Positions 17,958 to 27,631 are shown, numbered from the stretch's first letter. The stretch is 64,000 bases of DNA from Nitrosomonas sp. (GCA_031316255.1 JALDQW010000001.1:1054001-1118000); one strand, 5' to 3'. Numbers and translations are program-made. The notes: generated from the letters alone by a model not told the origin.

Positions 17958-20732
17958 ATGAAATCTATTGTTTTTGGATTTAATACAAAAACAATGGCGG
18001 TTCTGATTGGGTTCATGACCACATTGTTTTTCTCAAGCATTGCATTGGCAACGACCACGCATACCATTAATCTCACTGCAGAAACATTACCGAACGGTCA
18101 GCTCGGCTACAAAATGGTCAGCCATGACGGTTCAAGCCATAATTATCCGGCGGATGCCGTTATTCCCGGCCCATCGCTGTTTGTGCAGCAGGGTGACACC
18201 GTTAATATCTCACTCACCAATAACACAAACGCTCCCGTAGGAATCAATATACCGGGGATACTGATGGGCGCAGCCGAAGCTGCCGCGAGCGGCGGTTCAC
18301 AGAATTATTCGTTTGTCGCCAGCCAGGCGGGAACCTATCCCTATCACGACGAAGGTTCAGCATTACTGGGGCTTTTTGGCGCACTGGTAGTTAATGCTGC
18401 CGACGGTTCAGTACAAAGCTATATAGACAGCGACGGCACCATTATACCGACTGACGCCGCTGATCTGGACAAGGAATATATCATGTTCATGGTCGGCTCC
18501 ACATTCTGGGGCGCCGAAATCGCCAATGGCACGCAAACGCCGCTGTGGACCAACCCTGTACTGGGCGCGACACTGGACGATGTCGTGCGTTTCCATGTGC
18601 TGTCTATTGGCCATGATCACACGTTCCATTTGCATGCACATCGCTGGCTAGACGAAATTGCACCCGCCAATCAGGGCGCTATTCCAAGTATTATTGACGT
18701 TAAAATTTTGACTGGAAAAGCGGATAGTCATGCGTTTACAGTCAAGGCCGGTACCGGTGTGGGCGCAGGCATGTGGCATTTGCACTGTCATGTGGTGTCG
18801 CATATGGAATCAGGTATGGCTGCACGGTTCCGGGTGGATGAACCCAGTGCAACTTCCGGCGTCAGTATGGCAGGTGCAACACCCTATGGAGCGATTCTAC
18901 TGGGTACAACCAATGATCCGGGAATCGTCACTTTTGAGATCTCTGATGAACCTGGCAGTTGGTTCAGAAGCGCACGTTCTGACGCACTTGCGCCAATCAC
19001 CAAAACGCGCTCGCTTGAAATAATGTCACCCGGAAGCAGTGCACACTTCATTATGTCCGATACCAATGCGGTGCACACCATAACAACCCTGCTCTGGCCT
19101 AGCGACGCCAATAGTGGTGAGCAACACGCTATTCCGTTTGATCAGACCAAAGCATACCGTGGCGGCGGTATCGTAAAACTGGACACACCGGGACTGTATG
19201 TGTTTACCTGTAAAATTCATCCGTACATGTTTGGTGCGGTTATCGTAGATGATCCCAGTACAACGGGATTTGATTTGGGCACCAAAATCGATCTGGTAAC
19301 GGGTATTAATGGTCTACCAACAATTAGTGATTTGGCTACCCGGCTGCTGAGAACTTTCTTTGTGGCAACCACACAGGAAAACTGGAAAGACTACACATCG
19401 GCCGCACCATGGACGGTCAACTATCCCGATGTCTCCGTAGCGATTGGTGATTTGGACGGCAATCTTGTCGATAACGTACCGCTAAAAGCTGTGCTTGAAG
19501 CACGATATGGTCAGGATATTGAACTGGCTCCATTATCTAATCCCGCAACACCGGGTATCGGTGAAGTATGGATTAATACCCAGTTTGAAAAAACAGCTAA
19601 CAAAACCAAGCCCGGGACTATTACCGTACTGGACACAACAAACTGGACAATCAAGCGTAAAATAGCATTGCCCGCGATTAACATGAATCATCCGCATAAC
19701 ATGTGGAGCAATCGCGATCAATCTATTGTTTTCCAGACACAATGGTTTGACGACAAACTGACGTTTATCGATCAGACCAATGGTCAGATGATCGAAAATA
19801 TTCGAATCGGTGATTCGCCATCACATGTCATGACCATGCCAAACAACGATGATATTACCGTGGCGATCAATGGCGAAAACAGGGTTGTTAACATCCCGGC
19901 GGGAACAACAACACCGGATTCCAGTATCCCCACACAATTGCCTGGACAAATCCCGGCGAATCCTCATGGACATTGGATTACACCGGACGGCAAGATTATC
20001 ACACCAAATATCAACACGTCGGATACAGGCTTTTATGACGGCAGTACCGGCAATATTCTTGCGCGACCTGCAGCAGGAGCAGATGGACTCCACGGCCCAC
20101 ATCCAATCGCAATCGGTATCGGCGTTAATAAAGTTTACACTTCCAATCTGCTGCAGCACTCTATGGATGTCTATGATTTTGATGGCAATCGCATAAAAAC
20201 CATTAATTTGATAGCAGACTATGATCCAGTCAGTCCGACGGGGCCAACTACTCTGACAGATAAGGACGGTGATGGGTTGATAACCGCAGGCGTATTGCCA
20301 ATTCAAACTCCGGTTGACCCGACCGGGCGTGTAGTCGTTACTGCAAATACTGGCGGCACGATTACCTTGATTGATACCAGCATCGATCAAGTGGTCGCCA
20401 TGCTGCCATGCGACCCGGGTTGCCATGGTGTTAATTTTGGCGCCAAAGCAGGTGGCGGTTATTACGCCTATGTTTCCAGCAAGTTCTCGAATCGATTGAT
20501 TGTGGTCGATCCAGATCCAAATAACGACGGCAATTTTTCGGATGCAATCATTGCCGGCACCATATCCATGGCTGACAACAGCGCAACAACAGATGATGCA
20601 GTAGTCAGTCTAGCGGGTATGGGCGGACAAGGTGTGCTGCCAATTCCCAATGTGTATAACGGTTGGGTGCAGAATTTGCCAGACAATTGGAAAAATGGTC
20701 TGACAGAGGCACAAATGAATCCGGTTCCATAG
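17958..20732 (+). CDS. Chimeric copper protein: MCO half-site, blue-copper domain and beta-propeller
   Basis: A 924-residue exported protein (signal peptide 12-31). Residues 35-150 form a cupredoxin in which the domain-1 histidines are gone: INIPG stands where HxHG belongs, and YPYHDEG keeps one histidine. Residues 150-295 form a second cupredoxin with a full set: H221/H224/H226/H228 and HLHCHVVSHMESGM (H276, C277, H278, H282, M287), a type-1 site with its bridge to a trinuclear cluster. Residues 345-432 look like a further blue-copper domain (H373, C418, H421, M424). The rest (about 540-900) has the repeated pattern of a seven-bladed YVTN-type beta-propeller, rich in histidine (HPHNMW, NPHGHW, LHGPHP). 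The role is probably periplasmic electron transfer or oxidation. A strong terminator follows the gene. Confidence 0.82.
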   Translation: MKSIVFGFNTKTMAVLIGFMTTLFFSSIALATTTHTINLTAETLPNGQLGYKMVSHDGSSHNYPADAVIPGPSLFVQQGDTVNISLTNNTNAPVGINIPGILMGAAEAAASGGSQNYSFVASQAGTYPYHDEGSALLGLFGALVVNAADGSVQSYIDSDGTIIPTDAADLDKEYIMFMVGSTFWGAEIANGTQTPLWTNPVLGATLDDVVRFHVLSIGHDHTFHLHAHRWLDEIAPANQGAIPSIIDVKILTGKADSHAFTVKAGTGVGAGMWHLHCHVVSHMESGMAARFRVDEPSATSGVSMAGATPYGAILLGTTNDPGIVTFEISDEPGSWFRSARSDALAPITKTRSLEIMSPGSSAHFIMSDTNAVHTITTLLWPSDANSGEQHAIPFDQTKAYRGGGIVKLDTPGLYVFTCKIHPYMFGAVIVDDPSTTGFDLGTKIDLVTGINGLPTISDLATRLLRTFFVATTQENWKDYTSAAPWTVNYPDVSVAIGDLDGNLVDNVPLKAVLEARYGQDIELAPLSNPATPGIGEVWINTQFEKTANKTKPGTITVLDTTNWTIKRKIALPAINMNHPHNMWSNRDQSIVFQTQWFDDKLTFIDQTNGQMIENIRIGDSPSHVMTMPNNDDITVAINGENRVVNIPAGTTTPDSSIPTQLPGQIPANPHGHWITPDGKIITPNINTSDTGFYDGSTGNILARPAAGADGLHGPHPIAIGIGVNKVYTSNLLQHSMDVYDFDGNRIKTINLIADYDPVSPTGPTTLTDKDGDGLITAGVLPIQTPVDPTGRVVVTANTGGTITLIDTSIDQVVAMLPCDPGCHGVNFGAKAGGGYYAYVSSKFSNRLIVVDPDPNNDGNFSDAIIAGTISMADNSATTDDAVVSLAGMGGQGVLPIPNVYNGWVQNLPDNWKNGLTEAQMNPVP

Positions 20733-20776
20733 ATTCAATTAACTTAACTTCAGAGATGCGGAAGCACTTCTGAACG

Positions 20777-20821
20777 AAAAAACCGTGCACCAAAATTGAT
20801 TTTGGTGCACGGTTTTTTTAA
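20777..20821 (+). terminator. Rho-independent terminator
   Basis: A 14-bp stem (ACCGTGCACCAAAA, loop TTGA, TTTTGGTGCACGGT) followed by a run of seven T. It ends the multicopper-oxidase operon and, having an A-run on the other side, can also act on the convergent minus-strand genes. Confidence 0.93.
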
Positions 20822-20845
20822 GTGTTTAAACCTCAAACCATTAAT

Positions 20846-21295
20846 TTATACAGACCCCAGATTCAGGTCATCGGAGATAGGTTTATCCAGCAGGATTCTA
20901 CGCTCTGCTGCACGCAGCTTGTTTAAAAAAACGCTCAATTGAATATAAAAGCCGTCATCTGCAATTAAACGAATCCATTCATCACCATCCGGATCATTTT
21001 CATCCAGGTTGCGCCAGAAAAAACTGGAAAATTCCTGGAACGGAATTGGACGCGCCGCTATTAGATCAGCCTCGTTCTGTTGACTGATCCACTGCTGTCG
21101 CCGTTTTATCAAACCGTTAGCGCCCTTGTAAACAATGACGGACAAGTAATCATACAAATCGGTAGTACAACGTATCCGGCCAGTTTCAGTACATTCACGC
21201 CCATTCAATAGATTGGCAATCAATTCTTGCAGAATCATTGATGAAACTTTGAGACTGACACCTGTTTGCAGTGTGTAAATTTTATCGAGAGACAT
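20846..21295 (-). CDS. Conserved-looking hypothetical protein
   Basis: A 149-residue soluble protein that I do not recognise. It has mixed alpha-helical content, a tract EFSSFFWRNLDENDPDGDEW in the middle and no signal peptide or membrane segment. The coding pattern is convincing: ATG start, stable frame and good codon composition. It lies downstream of another unknown gene on the same strand with a 133-bp gap, convergent to the copper-oxidase operon. No function can be proposed. Confidence 0.65.
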   Translation of the reverse strand: MSLDKIYTLQTGVSLKVSSMILQELIANLLNGRECTETGRIRCTTDLYDYLSVIVYKGANGLIKRRQQWISQQNEADLIAARPIPFQEFSSFFWRNLDENDPDGDEWIRLIADDGFYIQLSVFLNKLRAAERRILLDKPISDDLNLGSV

Positions 21296-21428
21296 GGGTC
21301 AATTCGATCATTAATTTAAATAGAGATTTGATTTTCAATTATTGTTAAGGTTCATTCCTGGAGCTGATGTCTCCAATTCAACTTCAGTTGCGGGGAATTT
21401 TTATGCTGTAGCATCAAACAATATACTT

Positions 21429-21929
21429 TTACTCATAACGCATAAACTCCTCCGCCAATGCGTCAGCACCATGACGGTTAATCAACGATTCAATCTCAGC
21501 AAGCAAGGCATCGTCTTCATCCTCATCAAGCACGCCATCGCCCACGAGTCTTGCAGGCAATCCCATGGCAATAGCTTCCCTGATTGTCTCCAGCGTTGGC
21601 GGGCTTTCTTGATCCCTGCTGTTTATCACCGCATCAATCACTCTGGACAATGGTTCACTGGCACTATTTTGTACAAAATCATGCGCTAACGCCGTTTCTC
21701 CAAATTCCTCAATGAGTGCATCCAATTCGTCCAGCAACGAATTATTCACATCAAAATGATGTATTTGTTCCGTTTCCGTATATGCTGTTGAAAGCAAGCC
21801 GGTTAAATAATCGCGTATGATCGCTAATGTTATATACTCATCCGGCTCCGAATTATTTATACATTTCTCAATCAGGATGGACAGACTGGAGCTTACACGT
21901 GTAGAAACATCAATTGGGTTGCGAATCAT
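21429..21929 (-). CDS. Hypothetical acidic helical protein
   Basis: A 166-residue acidic soluble protein rich in Glu, Asp, Leu and Ala, predicted mostly helical, not recognised. Two segments look alike: LLDELDALIEEFGETALAHD near residue 65 and LLAEIESLINRHGADALAEE near the C-terminus, suggesting an internal duplication. The start is preceded by AAAGGA about eight bases away (CTTTAAGGAAAAGACC). It sits between tyrS, which is upstream on the same strand, and the other unknown gene. Confidence 0.7.
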   Translation of the reverse strand: MIRNPIDVSTRVSSSLSILIEKCINNSEPDEYITLAIIRDYLTGLLSTAYTETEQIHHFDVNNSLLDELDALIEEFGETALAHDFVQNSASEPLSRVIDAVINSRDQESPPTLETIREAIAMGLPARLVGDGVLDEDEDDALLAEIESLINRHGADALAEEFMRYE

Positions 21930-22012
21930 GGTCTTTTCCTTAAAGAGAGTTCGACAAGCACTCTGGTTTTGTCAACGATAATTACGTTACGATACTGCAA
22001 TCTCACAACTGG

Positions 22013-23215
22013 TCATGAAATAGTTACCCTGGCGAATTTTCGCTTACCGACCTGAACGATAATTGTCTCATTACGTTTAATTTTGAGGGATTTGTCATCG
22101 ATTTTTTCCCCATTCAATTTAACGGCACCCTGATCAATCATGCGGAGCGCTTCGCTTGTGCTCGCTGTTAAGCCACTTTGTTTCAATAACTGAGTCAACA
22201 GCACGTCGTTATCAGTAATCTGTATGGCTTTTTCCGGCAGGTCATCCGGCAACACGCCACGTTTGAAACGCGCCTCAAAATCATCCAAAGCTGCCTCGGC
22301 TTCTTTCCGGCCATGAAAACGGGTAACAATTTCCTGTGCAAAAATGACTTTGATATCTCTTGGATTACGACCCGCCTTGACTTCCTGCTGCCATTTTCGA
22401 AGGGTTTCAATGGACTCAAAAGACAACAATTCAATATAACGCCACATTAACTGATCCGAGACCGACATCAATTTTCCAAATATTTCTTTAGGGCTTTCAG
22501 TTATGCCAACATAGTTATTGAGCGATTTTGACATTTTATTGACGCCATCCAAACCTTCCAGCAAAGGCATCATGAGAATGCACTGCTGCTGCTGCTCAAA
22601 ATGTCTTTGCAATTCGCGCCCCATCAAGAGATTGAATTTCTGGTCTGTACCACCTAATTCCAGATCTGCCTTGAGCGCCACCGAATCGTAACCTTGCACT
22701 AATGGATATAAAAATTCATGAATCGCAATAGACTGATTGTTACGATAACGCTTTTCGAAATCATCACGCTCCAACATACGCGCGACAGTATATGTAGCAG
22801 CCAATTTGATCATACCTGCGGCATCAAATTTATCCATCCAGGTTGAATTAAAGACAATTTCGGTCTGTTCGGGGTTGAGAATTTTGAATACTTGACTGGT
22901 ATAAGACTGCGCATTTTCAGCCACTTGTTCGCGTGTCAAAGGTGGGCGTGTAGCATTCTTACCGCTTGGATCGCCGATCATACCGGTAAAGTCACCGATT
23001 AAAAACAGAACATGATGACCCAAATCCTGTAGCTGGCGCAGCTTGTTAAGCAAAACGGCGTGCCCGAGATGCAAATCTGGCGCAGTGGGGTCAAACCCTG
23101 CTTTCACCCGTAGCTGTTTTCCGGAATTAAGCTTGATTTCCAGCTCTTTTTCAATTAATAGCTCATGGCTACCATGCTTTATGATCTCTAATTGCTTACT
23201 AACTGTTTCGTTCAC
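22013..23215 (-). CDS. tyrS: Tyrosyl-tRNA synthetase
   Basis: A class I aminoacyl-tRNA synthetase of 400 residues taking the GTG at 23215 as start; the frame stays open to a TTG at 23245, but the family begins near MNETVSKQL. Signatures are the HIGH-like PDLHLGHAV near residue 45, the KMSKS motif in [11 protein letters not shown] and a C-terminal S4 RNA-binding domain ([17 protein letters not shown]). It belongs to the long TyrRS type frequent in proteobacteria. Divergent from the M23 peptidase gene, as in many related genomes. Confidence 0.97.
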   Translation of the reverse strand: MNETVSKQLEIIKHGSHELLIEKELEIKLNSGKQLRVKAGFDPTAPDLHLGHAVLLNKLRQLQDLGHHVLFLIGDFTGMIGDPSGKNATRPPLTREQVAENAQSYTSQVFKILNPEQTEIVFNSTWMDKFDAAGMIKLAATYTVARMLERDDFEKRYRNNQSIAIHEFLYPLVQGYDSVALKADLELGGTDQKFNLLMGRELQRHFEQQQQCILMMPLLEGLDGVNKMSKSLNNYVGITESPKEIFGKLMSVSDQLMWRYIELLSFESIETLRKWQQEVKAGRNPRDIKVIFAQEIVTRFHGRKEAEAALDDFEARFKRGVLPDDLPEKAIQITDNDVLLTQLLKQSGLTASTSEALRMIDQGAVKLNGEKIDDKSLKIKRNETIIVQVGKRKFARVTIS

Positions 23216-23389
23216 AATAAATTTTAAAAGTAAATAGTTTGTCAACCGGATTGTATCCGTTTAAATTTTTTTCCAATTCTACTATTTGTGAATTGTACTT
23301 AGGTGCAATGTTTTTATTTTTTCATGTTAAAATCAAAATATATTTGTAGCATGACATGGATTGAACTACTATAAGGGGGATTTATTTGT

Positions 23390-24730
23390 ATGCAATTTGT
23401 GCCAATTCGCAGCAAATCAAGAATTCTAGCTCAAAAACCATCCCGTCTGACCAAAAAAACACTTCGCTGGTTAATCGTTTTATCAACTGTTCCATTATTT
23501 GGATTTGTCACTGCATTTGGTATAGCACCTCATTCATCTTCCCTTCAGGATATTCATATTGAAGAAGTTGTTCGTGACTTATATCTTCCGGAAATACGAC
23601 CAGAACTGAAATCCGGTTCAGGTGAATCATACTGGCGACAAGAAGTCATTCGGCGCGGCGATACGATAGCAGCAATTCTTGATCGGTTGAATGTCAATCA
23701 ACAGGACAAATTGGATTTTTTACGTGAAGCCCGGGATAGTCGCGCAATGCGCCAATTAAATCCGGGAAAAATTATTCACGCACAGACAACCGCAGATGGC
23801 AGTCTGCTGATGTTGAGATATTTCTTCGGAAAAGAAGAACTATTTTTGATGGAAAAAACAGATCAAGCGCTCAAGATGACCGAGCAAAGAATTGAGCTTG
23901 AATCTCAAATACAAATGAAATCCGGAACAGTGAATAGCACATTGTTCGCCGCAACTGATCGTGCAGGCATACCCAGCAACGCCGCCGCCCAAATGATTGA
24001 TATATTTGCTTCCGATATCGATTTCCACCGGGATTTACGTAAAGGTGATCGCTTTACAATTGTTTATGAAACCTTGCTGGATAACAATGGAGAATTTGCC
24101 AAAACGGGCAAGGTTTTAGCTGTTGAATTCGTCAATAATAACAAAACATATCAGGCGGTATATTTTCAGTCTTCAAACGGCGACTTTGGTTATTACACAC
24201 CAGCAGGTGAGAGCTTGCGCAAGGCTTTTCTGAAAGCACCACTCGAATTCTCCCGAATCAGTTCCGGTTTTACCAATGCACGTTTCCACCCTGTTCTTAA
24301 GAAATGGAGAGCGCATAAAGGTATTGATTATGCCGCGCCAACAGGTACACCGGTCCAGGCGACTGCAAACGGCACGGTAGCTTTTGCCGGCACGCAAAGA
24401 GGATATGGCAAACTCATCGTCCTTAAACACACCGGTACATACGAAACAGCCTACGGACATTTATCCGGTTTTGCAAAAGGACTGGCCAATGGAGCGCGTA
24501 TCAAACAAGGCGATATTATTGGATATGTCGGCATGACGGGCATGGCGACCGGTCCGCACCTGCATTATGAATTGCGCGTTGACGGCGTACAGCGGGATCC
24601 GTCAAAAATCATTCTGCCAACAGCACCGCCGATTGCCAAAAAGGATATACCGGCTTTCGAAAACGAGACACAATCTCTAGTTGCAAGACTGGATATCATG
24701 CGCAACCTTCATCTCGCATCGTTAAACTAA
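23390..24730 (+). CDS. M23 family murein endopeptidase (MepM-like)
   Basis: A 446-residue cell-envelope protein. A single membrane anchor (residues 26-45) is followed by an OapA/LysM-like region (RRGDTIAAILDRLNV), a linker domain, and a C-terminal LytM/M23 zinc peptidase domain with the metal ligands in AHKGIDYAAPTGTP (H and D) and HLHYELRVDG (H). Such enzymes cut peptidoglycan cross-links to allow cell growth. ATG 23390 is preceded by AAGGGGGA at a good distance. It is divergent from tyrS and directly upstream of anmK, which recycles anhydro-muropeptide sugars, so the pair fits murein turnover. Confidence 0.93.
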   Translation: MQFVPIRSKSRILAQKPSRLTKKTLRWLIVLSTVPLFGFVTAFGIAPHSSSLQDIHIEEVVRDLYLPEIRPELKSGSGESYWRQEVIRRGDTIAAILDRLNVNQQDKLDFLREARDSRAMRQLNPGKIIHAQTTADGSLLMLRYFFGKEELFLMEKTDQALKMTEQRIELESQIQMKSGTVNSTLFAATDRAGIPSNAAAQMIDIFASDIDFHRDLRKGDRFTIVYETLLDNNGEFAKTGKVLAVEFVNNNKTYQAVYFQSSNGDFGYYTPAGESLRKAFLKAPLEFSRISSGFTNARFHPVLKKWRAHKGIDYAAPTGTPVQATANGTVAFAGTQRGYGKLIVLKHTGTYETAYGHLSGFAKGLANGARIKQGDIIGYVGMTGMATGPHLHYELRVDGVQRDPSKIILPTAPPIAKKDIPAFENETQSLVARLDIMRNLHLASLN

Positions 24731-24762
24731 AAAGGTTATTTTGCACAGGATTAACCCGATCG

Positions 24763-25863
24763 TTGGCATGTAATTATTATATTGGCCTCATGTCCGGCAC
24801 GAGTCTGGATGGTATTGATGCGGTATTGGTTGATTTCAAACCTCAACCCCCTTCGATACACAAGACTTTCTTTCTTGCCTTTGACGCAGTATTTAAATCT
24901 GAACTATTGGCACTGCACGATGCCGGGCATGACGAACTCAATAAAGCAGCACTGGCCAGCATTCAATTAGCGCAGTTATACGCGCAAGCCGTTAACAGCC
25001 TTCTGATTGACTGTGCCATTATCCCTAAAGATGTAATTGCAATCGGGTGTCACGGACAGACTGTCCGCCATCATCCCGAAAACGATAAACACTATTCCAT
25101 ACAGCTCGTCAATGCAGCATTATTGGTCGAGCTGACCGGAATAACCGTAGTCACGGACTTCAGAAGTCGTGACCTTGCCGCAGGCGGCCAAGGCGCGCCT
25201 CTAGTACCTGCTTTTCACAAAGCCATGTTCATGGATTCATCACATCATCGTGTTATTGTCAATATTGGCGGTATCGCCAATTTAACCAATCTTGATCCAG
25301 GAAACATCGTAAGCGGTTTTGACTGTGGTCCCGGAAATATATTAATGGACGCATGGTGCTTACAGCACACAGAACAACCATTTGATAACAATGGCCAATG
25401 GTCAGCAACAGGTCAAATAATCCCTGCCTTGCTTGATAAATTTCTTTCGAACGATTTTTTTTCCTGTCCACCGCCGAAAAGTACCGGAAGAGATCTGTTT
25501 AGTTCAGAATGGCTGAGAAGCCATTTACAGGGAAATGAATCCCCTGAAGATGTTCAAGCGACTTTAATGCAACTTACTGTTTTATCAATAGCAAATTCAA
25601 TACAGGAATATTACCCGACGTCTACTGAAGTATATTTATGTGGCGGCGGTGCACATAATTTACAAATAGTACAACATTTAAAAAGCGTGCTTTCTAACAA
25701 AAAAGTTTCAATAACCGACGAGCTCGGCGTAGCTGTAGACTGGGTCGAGGCCTTCGCTTTCGCCTGGCTCGCACGGCAAACAATACTCAGACAGCCTGGA
25801 AATATAACATCGGTTACCGGTGCTCGCGGTGACCGGATACTGGGTGCCATCTATCCAGCATAA
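24763..25863 (+). CDS. anmK: Anhydro-N-acetylmuramic acid kinase
   Basis: A 366-residue enzyme that hydrolyses and phosphorylates 1,6-anhydro-MurNAc to MurNAc-6-phosphate during cell-wall recycling. The N-terminal ATPase motif YIGLMSGTSLDGIDAVLVD is diagnostic, followed by GCHGQTVRHHP, FRSRDLAAGGQGAPLVP, NIGGIANLT and GFDCGPGNILMD. The only credible start is a TTG at 24763; no ATG or GTG in frame lies between it and the preceding peptidase gene. 32 bp downstream of the M23 peptidase, probably one operon. Confidence 0.96.
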   Translation: MACNYYIGLMSGTSLDGIDAVLVDFKPQPPSIHKTFFLAFDAVFKSELLALHDAGHDELNKAALASIQLAQLYAQAVNSLLIDCAIIPKDVIAIGCHGQTVRHHPENDKHYSIQLVNAALLVELTGITVVTDFRSRDLAAGGQGAPLVPAFHKAMFMDSSHHRVIVNIGGIANLTNLDPGNIVSGFDCGPGNILMDAWCLQHTEQPFDNNGQWSATGQIIPALLDKFLSNDFFSCPPPKSTGRDLFSSEWLRSHLQGNESPEDVQATLMQLTVLSIANSIQEYYPTSTEVYLCGGGAHNLQIVQHLKSVLSNKKVSITDELGVAVDWVEAFAFAWLARQTILRQPGNITSVTGARGDRILGAIYPA

Positions 25864-25901
25864 TAATCAATTGATATTTTGTTTGGATATGGCAATGGAG
25901 C

Positions 25902-25925
25902 GTTTAATAGTTTATTAAACTTTTA
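25902..25925 (+). terminator. Possible weak terminator after anmK
   Basis: An AT-rich 8-bp stem (GTTTAATA / TATTAAAC, loop GTT) followed by TTTTA, between the convergent anmK and erpA genes. It is weak in GC content and is called by position as much as by strength. Confidence 0.4.
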
Positions 25926-25938
25926 GATAAGATAAGCC

Positions 25939-26301
25939 TCAAACCGAGAACGAGGAACCACAGCCACACGTACTCGAAGCACCTGGATTTTTGATTACAA
26001 ACTGCGCGCCTTGTATATCTTCACGATAGTCGATTTCAGCGCCAATCAGATATTGAAAGCTCATCGCATCAACAAGCAATTGGACACCATTTTTCTCCAT
26101 GACCATATCATCCTCGTTGATTAGTTCATCAAAAATAAATCCATACTGAAAACCAGAGCACCCCCCACCGCTGACAAAGACTCTCAGCTTTAGCGCTTGA
26201 TTACCCTCTTCAACGATCAACTGCTTGACTTTGTTTGCAGCATTCTCGGTAAATAAAATGGGAATACTTTCTTTTGCAGGGATACCAGTTTCAGTCGACA
26301 T
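25939..26301 (-). CDS. erpA: Iron-sulfur cluster insertion protein ErpA
   Basis: A 120-residue A-type Fe-S carrier, reading from ATG 26301 (a GTG at 26313 is also in frame). The three cysteines that bind the cluster are present: one in [11 protein letters not shown] and two in the C-terminal [11 protein letters not shown]. The acidic stretch and the [12 protein letters not shown] segment match ErpA rather than IscA. It delivers clusters to apo-enzymes, for example in isoprenoid synthesis. It is the last gene of the minus-strand run bactofilin-erpA, with a 104-bp gap. Confidence 0.94.
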   Translation of the reverse strand: MSTETGIPAKESIPILFTENAANKVKQLIVEEGNQALKLRVFVSGGGCSGFQYGFIFDELINEDDMVMEKNGVQLLVDAMSFQYLIGAEIDYREDIQGAQFVIKNPGASSTCGCGSSFSV

Positions 26302-26404
26302 TTTCTTTTGCACAAAATTATAAGCCAGATTATCTCATACAATCATGGTTAACCCGGATATACAATTATAAATCCTGTTCCATAACACCTGTATTTAATA
26401 CCCG

Positions 26405-26815
26405 TTACTCGGAAGCTGCAGGTATTAATGTGACCATTTTTTCTGGCTGAAGTTTATCTTGATGAATCATTTTTCCGTCCACAGACGCACCCAATTTTAC
26501 TTCTATCGAACCATAATATACATCTCCATGTATCTGAGCATTTCCCTGAAGCTCAAGATATTTAAACGCATGAATAGGTCCGGTTACCGTTCCATTGATG
26601 ATAACATTGGCTACCTGAATTTTTCCTTCAATTTCCCCCGCATCACTGAGTACCAATGTACTTTGCTCAAGCTCTTCTGCAGTAACATTACCCATAATAT
26701 GTCCATCAACCCGCAAACCACCGCTAAAGCAAATATCACCCTTAATTTGGGTATTCGCCCCTATCAATGTATCAATATGATTGTGTAGTTTGGTTTTTTT
26801 ATTTTTTCCAAACAC
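26405..26815 (-). CDS. Bactofilin
   Basis: A 136-residue polymer-forming cytoskeletal protein. The short polar N-terminus (MFGKNKKTKL) is followed by repeated right-handed beta-helix turns: LIGANTQIKGDICFSGGLRVDGHIMGNV, then GEIEGKIQVANVIINGTVTG and further GxIxG repeats. Bactofilins assemble into filaments without nucleotide and help shape the cell wall. The start is GTG at 26815 behind AAAGGAGAA. It lies 12 bp after a coiled-coil membrane protein gene, with which it is probably cotranscribed, and near murein enzymes. Confidence 0.93.
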   Translation of the reverse strand: MFGKNKKTKLHNHIDTLIGANTQIKGDICFSGGLRVDGHIMGNVTAEELEQSTLVLSDAGEIEGKIQVANVIINGTVTGPIHAFKYLELQGNAQIHGDVYYGSIEVKLGASVDGKMIHQDKLQPEKMVTLIPAASE

Positions 26816-26827
26816 TATTTTTCTCCT

Positions 26828-27568
26828 TTATTGGGACAGCTCAACAACCTGAGTCAATTTAACTTGATCGTCATTTTCTTCAAAGACATTCACTTTCAAA
26901 CTTTCCACAACGGTATCAGGCGAAACCCTAAAAGATTCTTCTATTCTATGATAAAACTTGAAACTGATAGAAAAATTTTGCTCTGTTTCTTTATTGGTCA
27001 ACAAAACTGTTTTTCTTTGATCGTTCTGCCTGAGATTGACCAAAAATTTTAGACGGCCATTAAAATCCTTAGGTCTCTGCCCGCCTTGCACAAGTGATAT
27101 CGTATATCGGTATACACCTGGGTTAATATCTTTTTTCAGACTGAACTGATGAATCGAAATCCCGCTGTCAATCTTCGTGTTACCAGCCATGACATGTTCA
27201 AAGAAATCAAGCTCTTCTTTCAGCTGGTGATTCTCTCTGCCTAGCAACCGCGTTTGTTGAGTTAAACCTTCATTGGTTGTTTGTACGATCTGGAGCTGCC
27301 TTGTCAATTCAGCCAGTTGCGCGCACAAATCATCCCGTTTCTTCTGCAAACAACTACCCATATTATAATAAAACTCATCCGATTTTGACTGAGACGATAC
27401 ATCCATTGCACCCGCTGCTCTTCTACCCGTTTCATACATTCCCCAGGAAAGTAACAATAACAATAAACTTACAACCAAAATAGTCAGCAATCGAGATCGC
27501 CAGGAAACATGTGGACGCACCACAACACGTTCAGACAATATTCCAGATTTTTTCTTGAACAGTTTCAT
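26828..27568 (-). CDS. Coiled-coil inner-membrane protein of the DUF6776 type
   Basis: A 246-residue protein with a basic N-terminus, one membrane helix at about residues 28-48, a coiled coil in residues 80-125 (LAQLxxLTRQLQ, LLGRENHQLKEELDFFE) and a C-terminal beta-rich periplasmic domain (RFSLKKDI-like start, GRLKFLVNLRQN). It resembles proteins annotated as DUF6776, of unknown role. ATG 27568 is preferred over the GTG codon just before it. The tight spacing to the bactofilin gene suggests it could anchor or place the bactofilin filament, an inference from context only. Confidence 0.75.
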   Translation of the reverse strand: MKLFKKKSGILSERVVVRPHVSWRSRLLTILVVSLLLLLLSWGMYETGRRAAGAMDVSSQSKSDEFYYNMGSCLQKKRDDLCAQLAELTRQLQIVQTTNEGLTQQTRLLGRENHQLKEELDFFEHVMAGNTKIDSGISIHQFSLKKDINPGVYRYTISLVQGGQRPKDFNGRLKFLVNLRQNDQRKTVLLTNKETEQNFSISFKFYHRIEESFRVSPDTVVESLKVNVFEENDDQVKLTQVVELSQ

Positions 27569-27631
27569 CACAAACAGTTCCCGATGTATATATGGTCGTT
27601 TAATAACGTATTACTGTTAATCGAGCAGCTT

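Noticed and set aside
23043..23237. Plus-strand frame whose translation ([14 protein letters not shown]) resembles those often produced by tRNA genes
   Set aside because: The DNA lies inside tyrS, and no cloverleaf or CCA-type end can be drawn.
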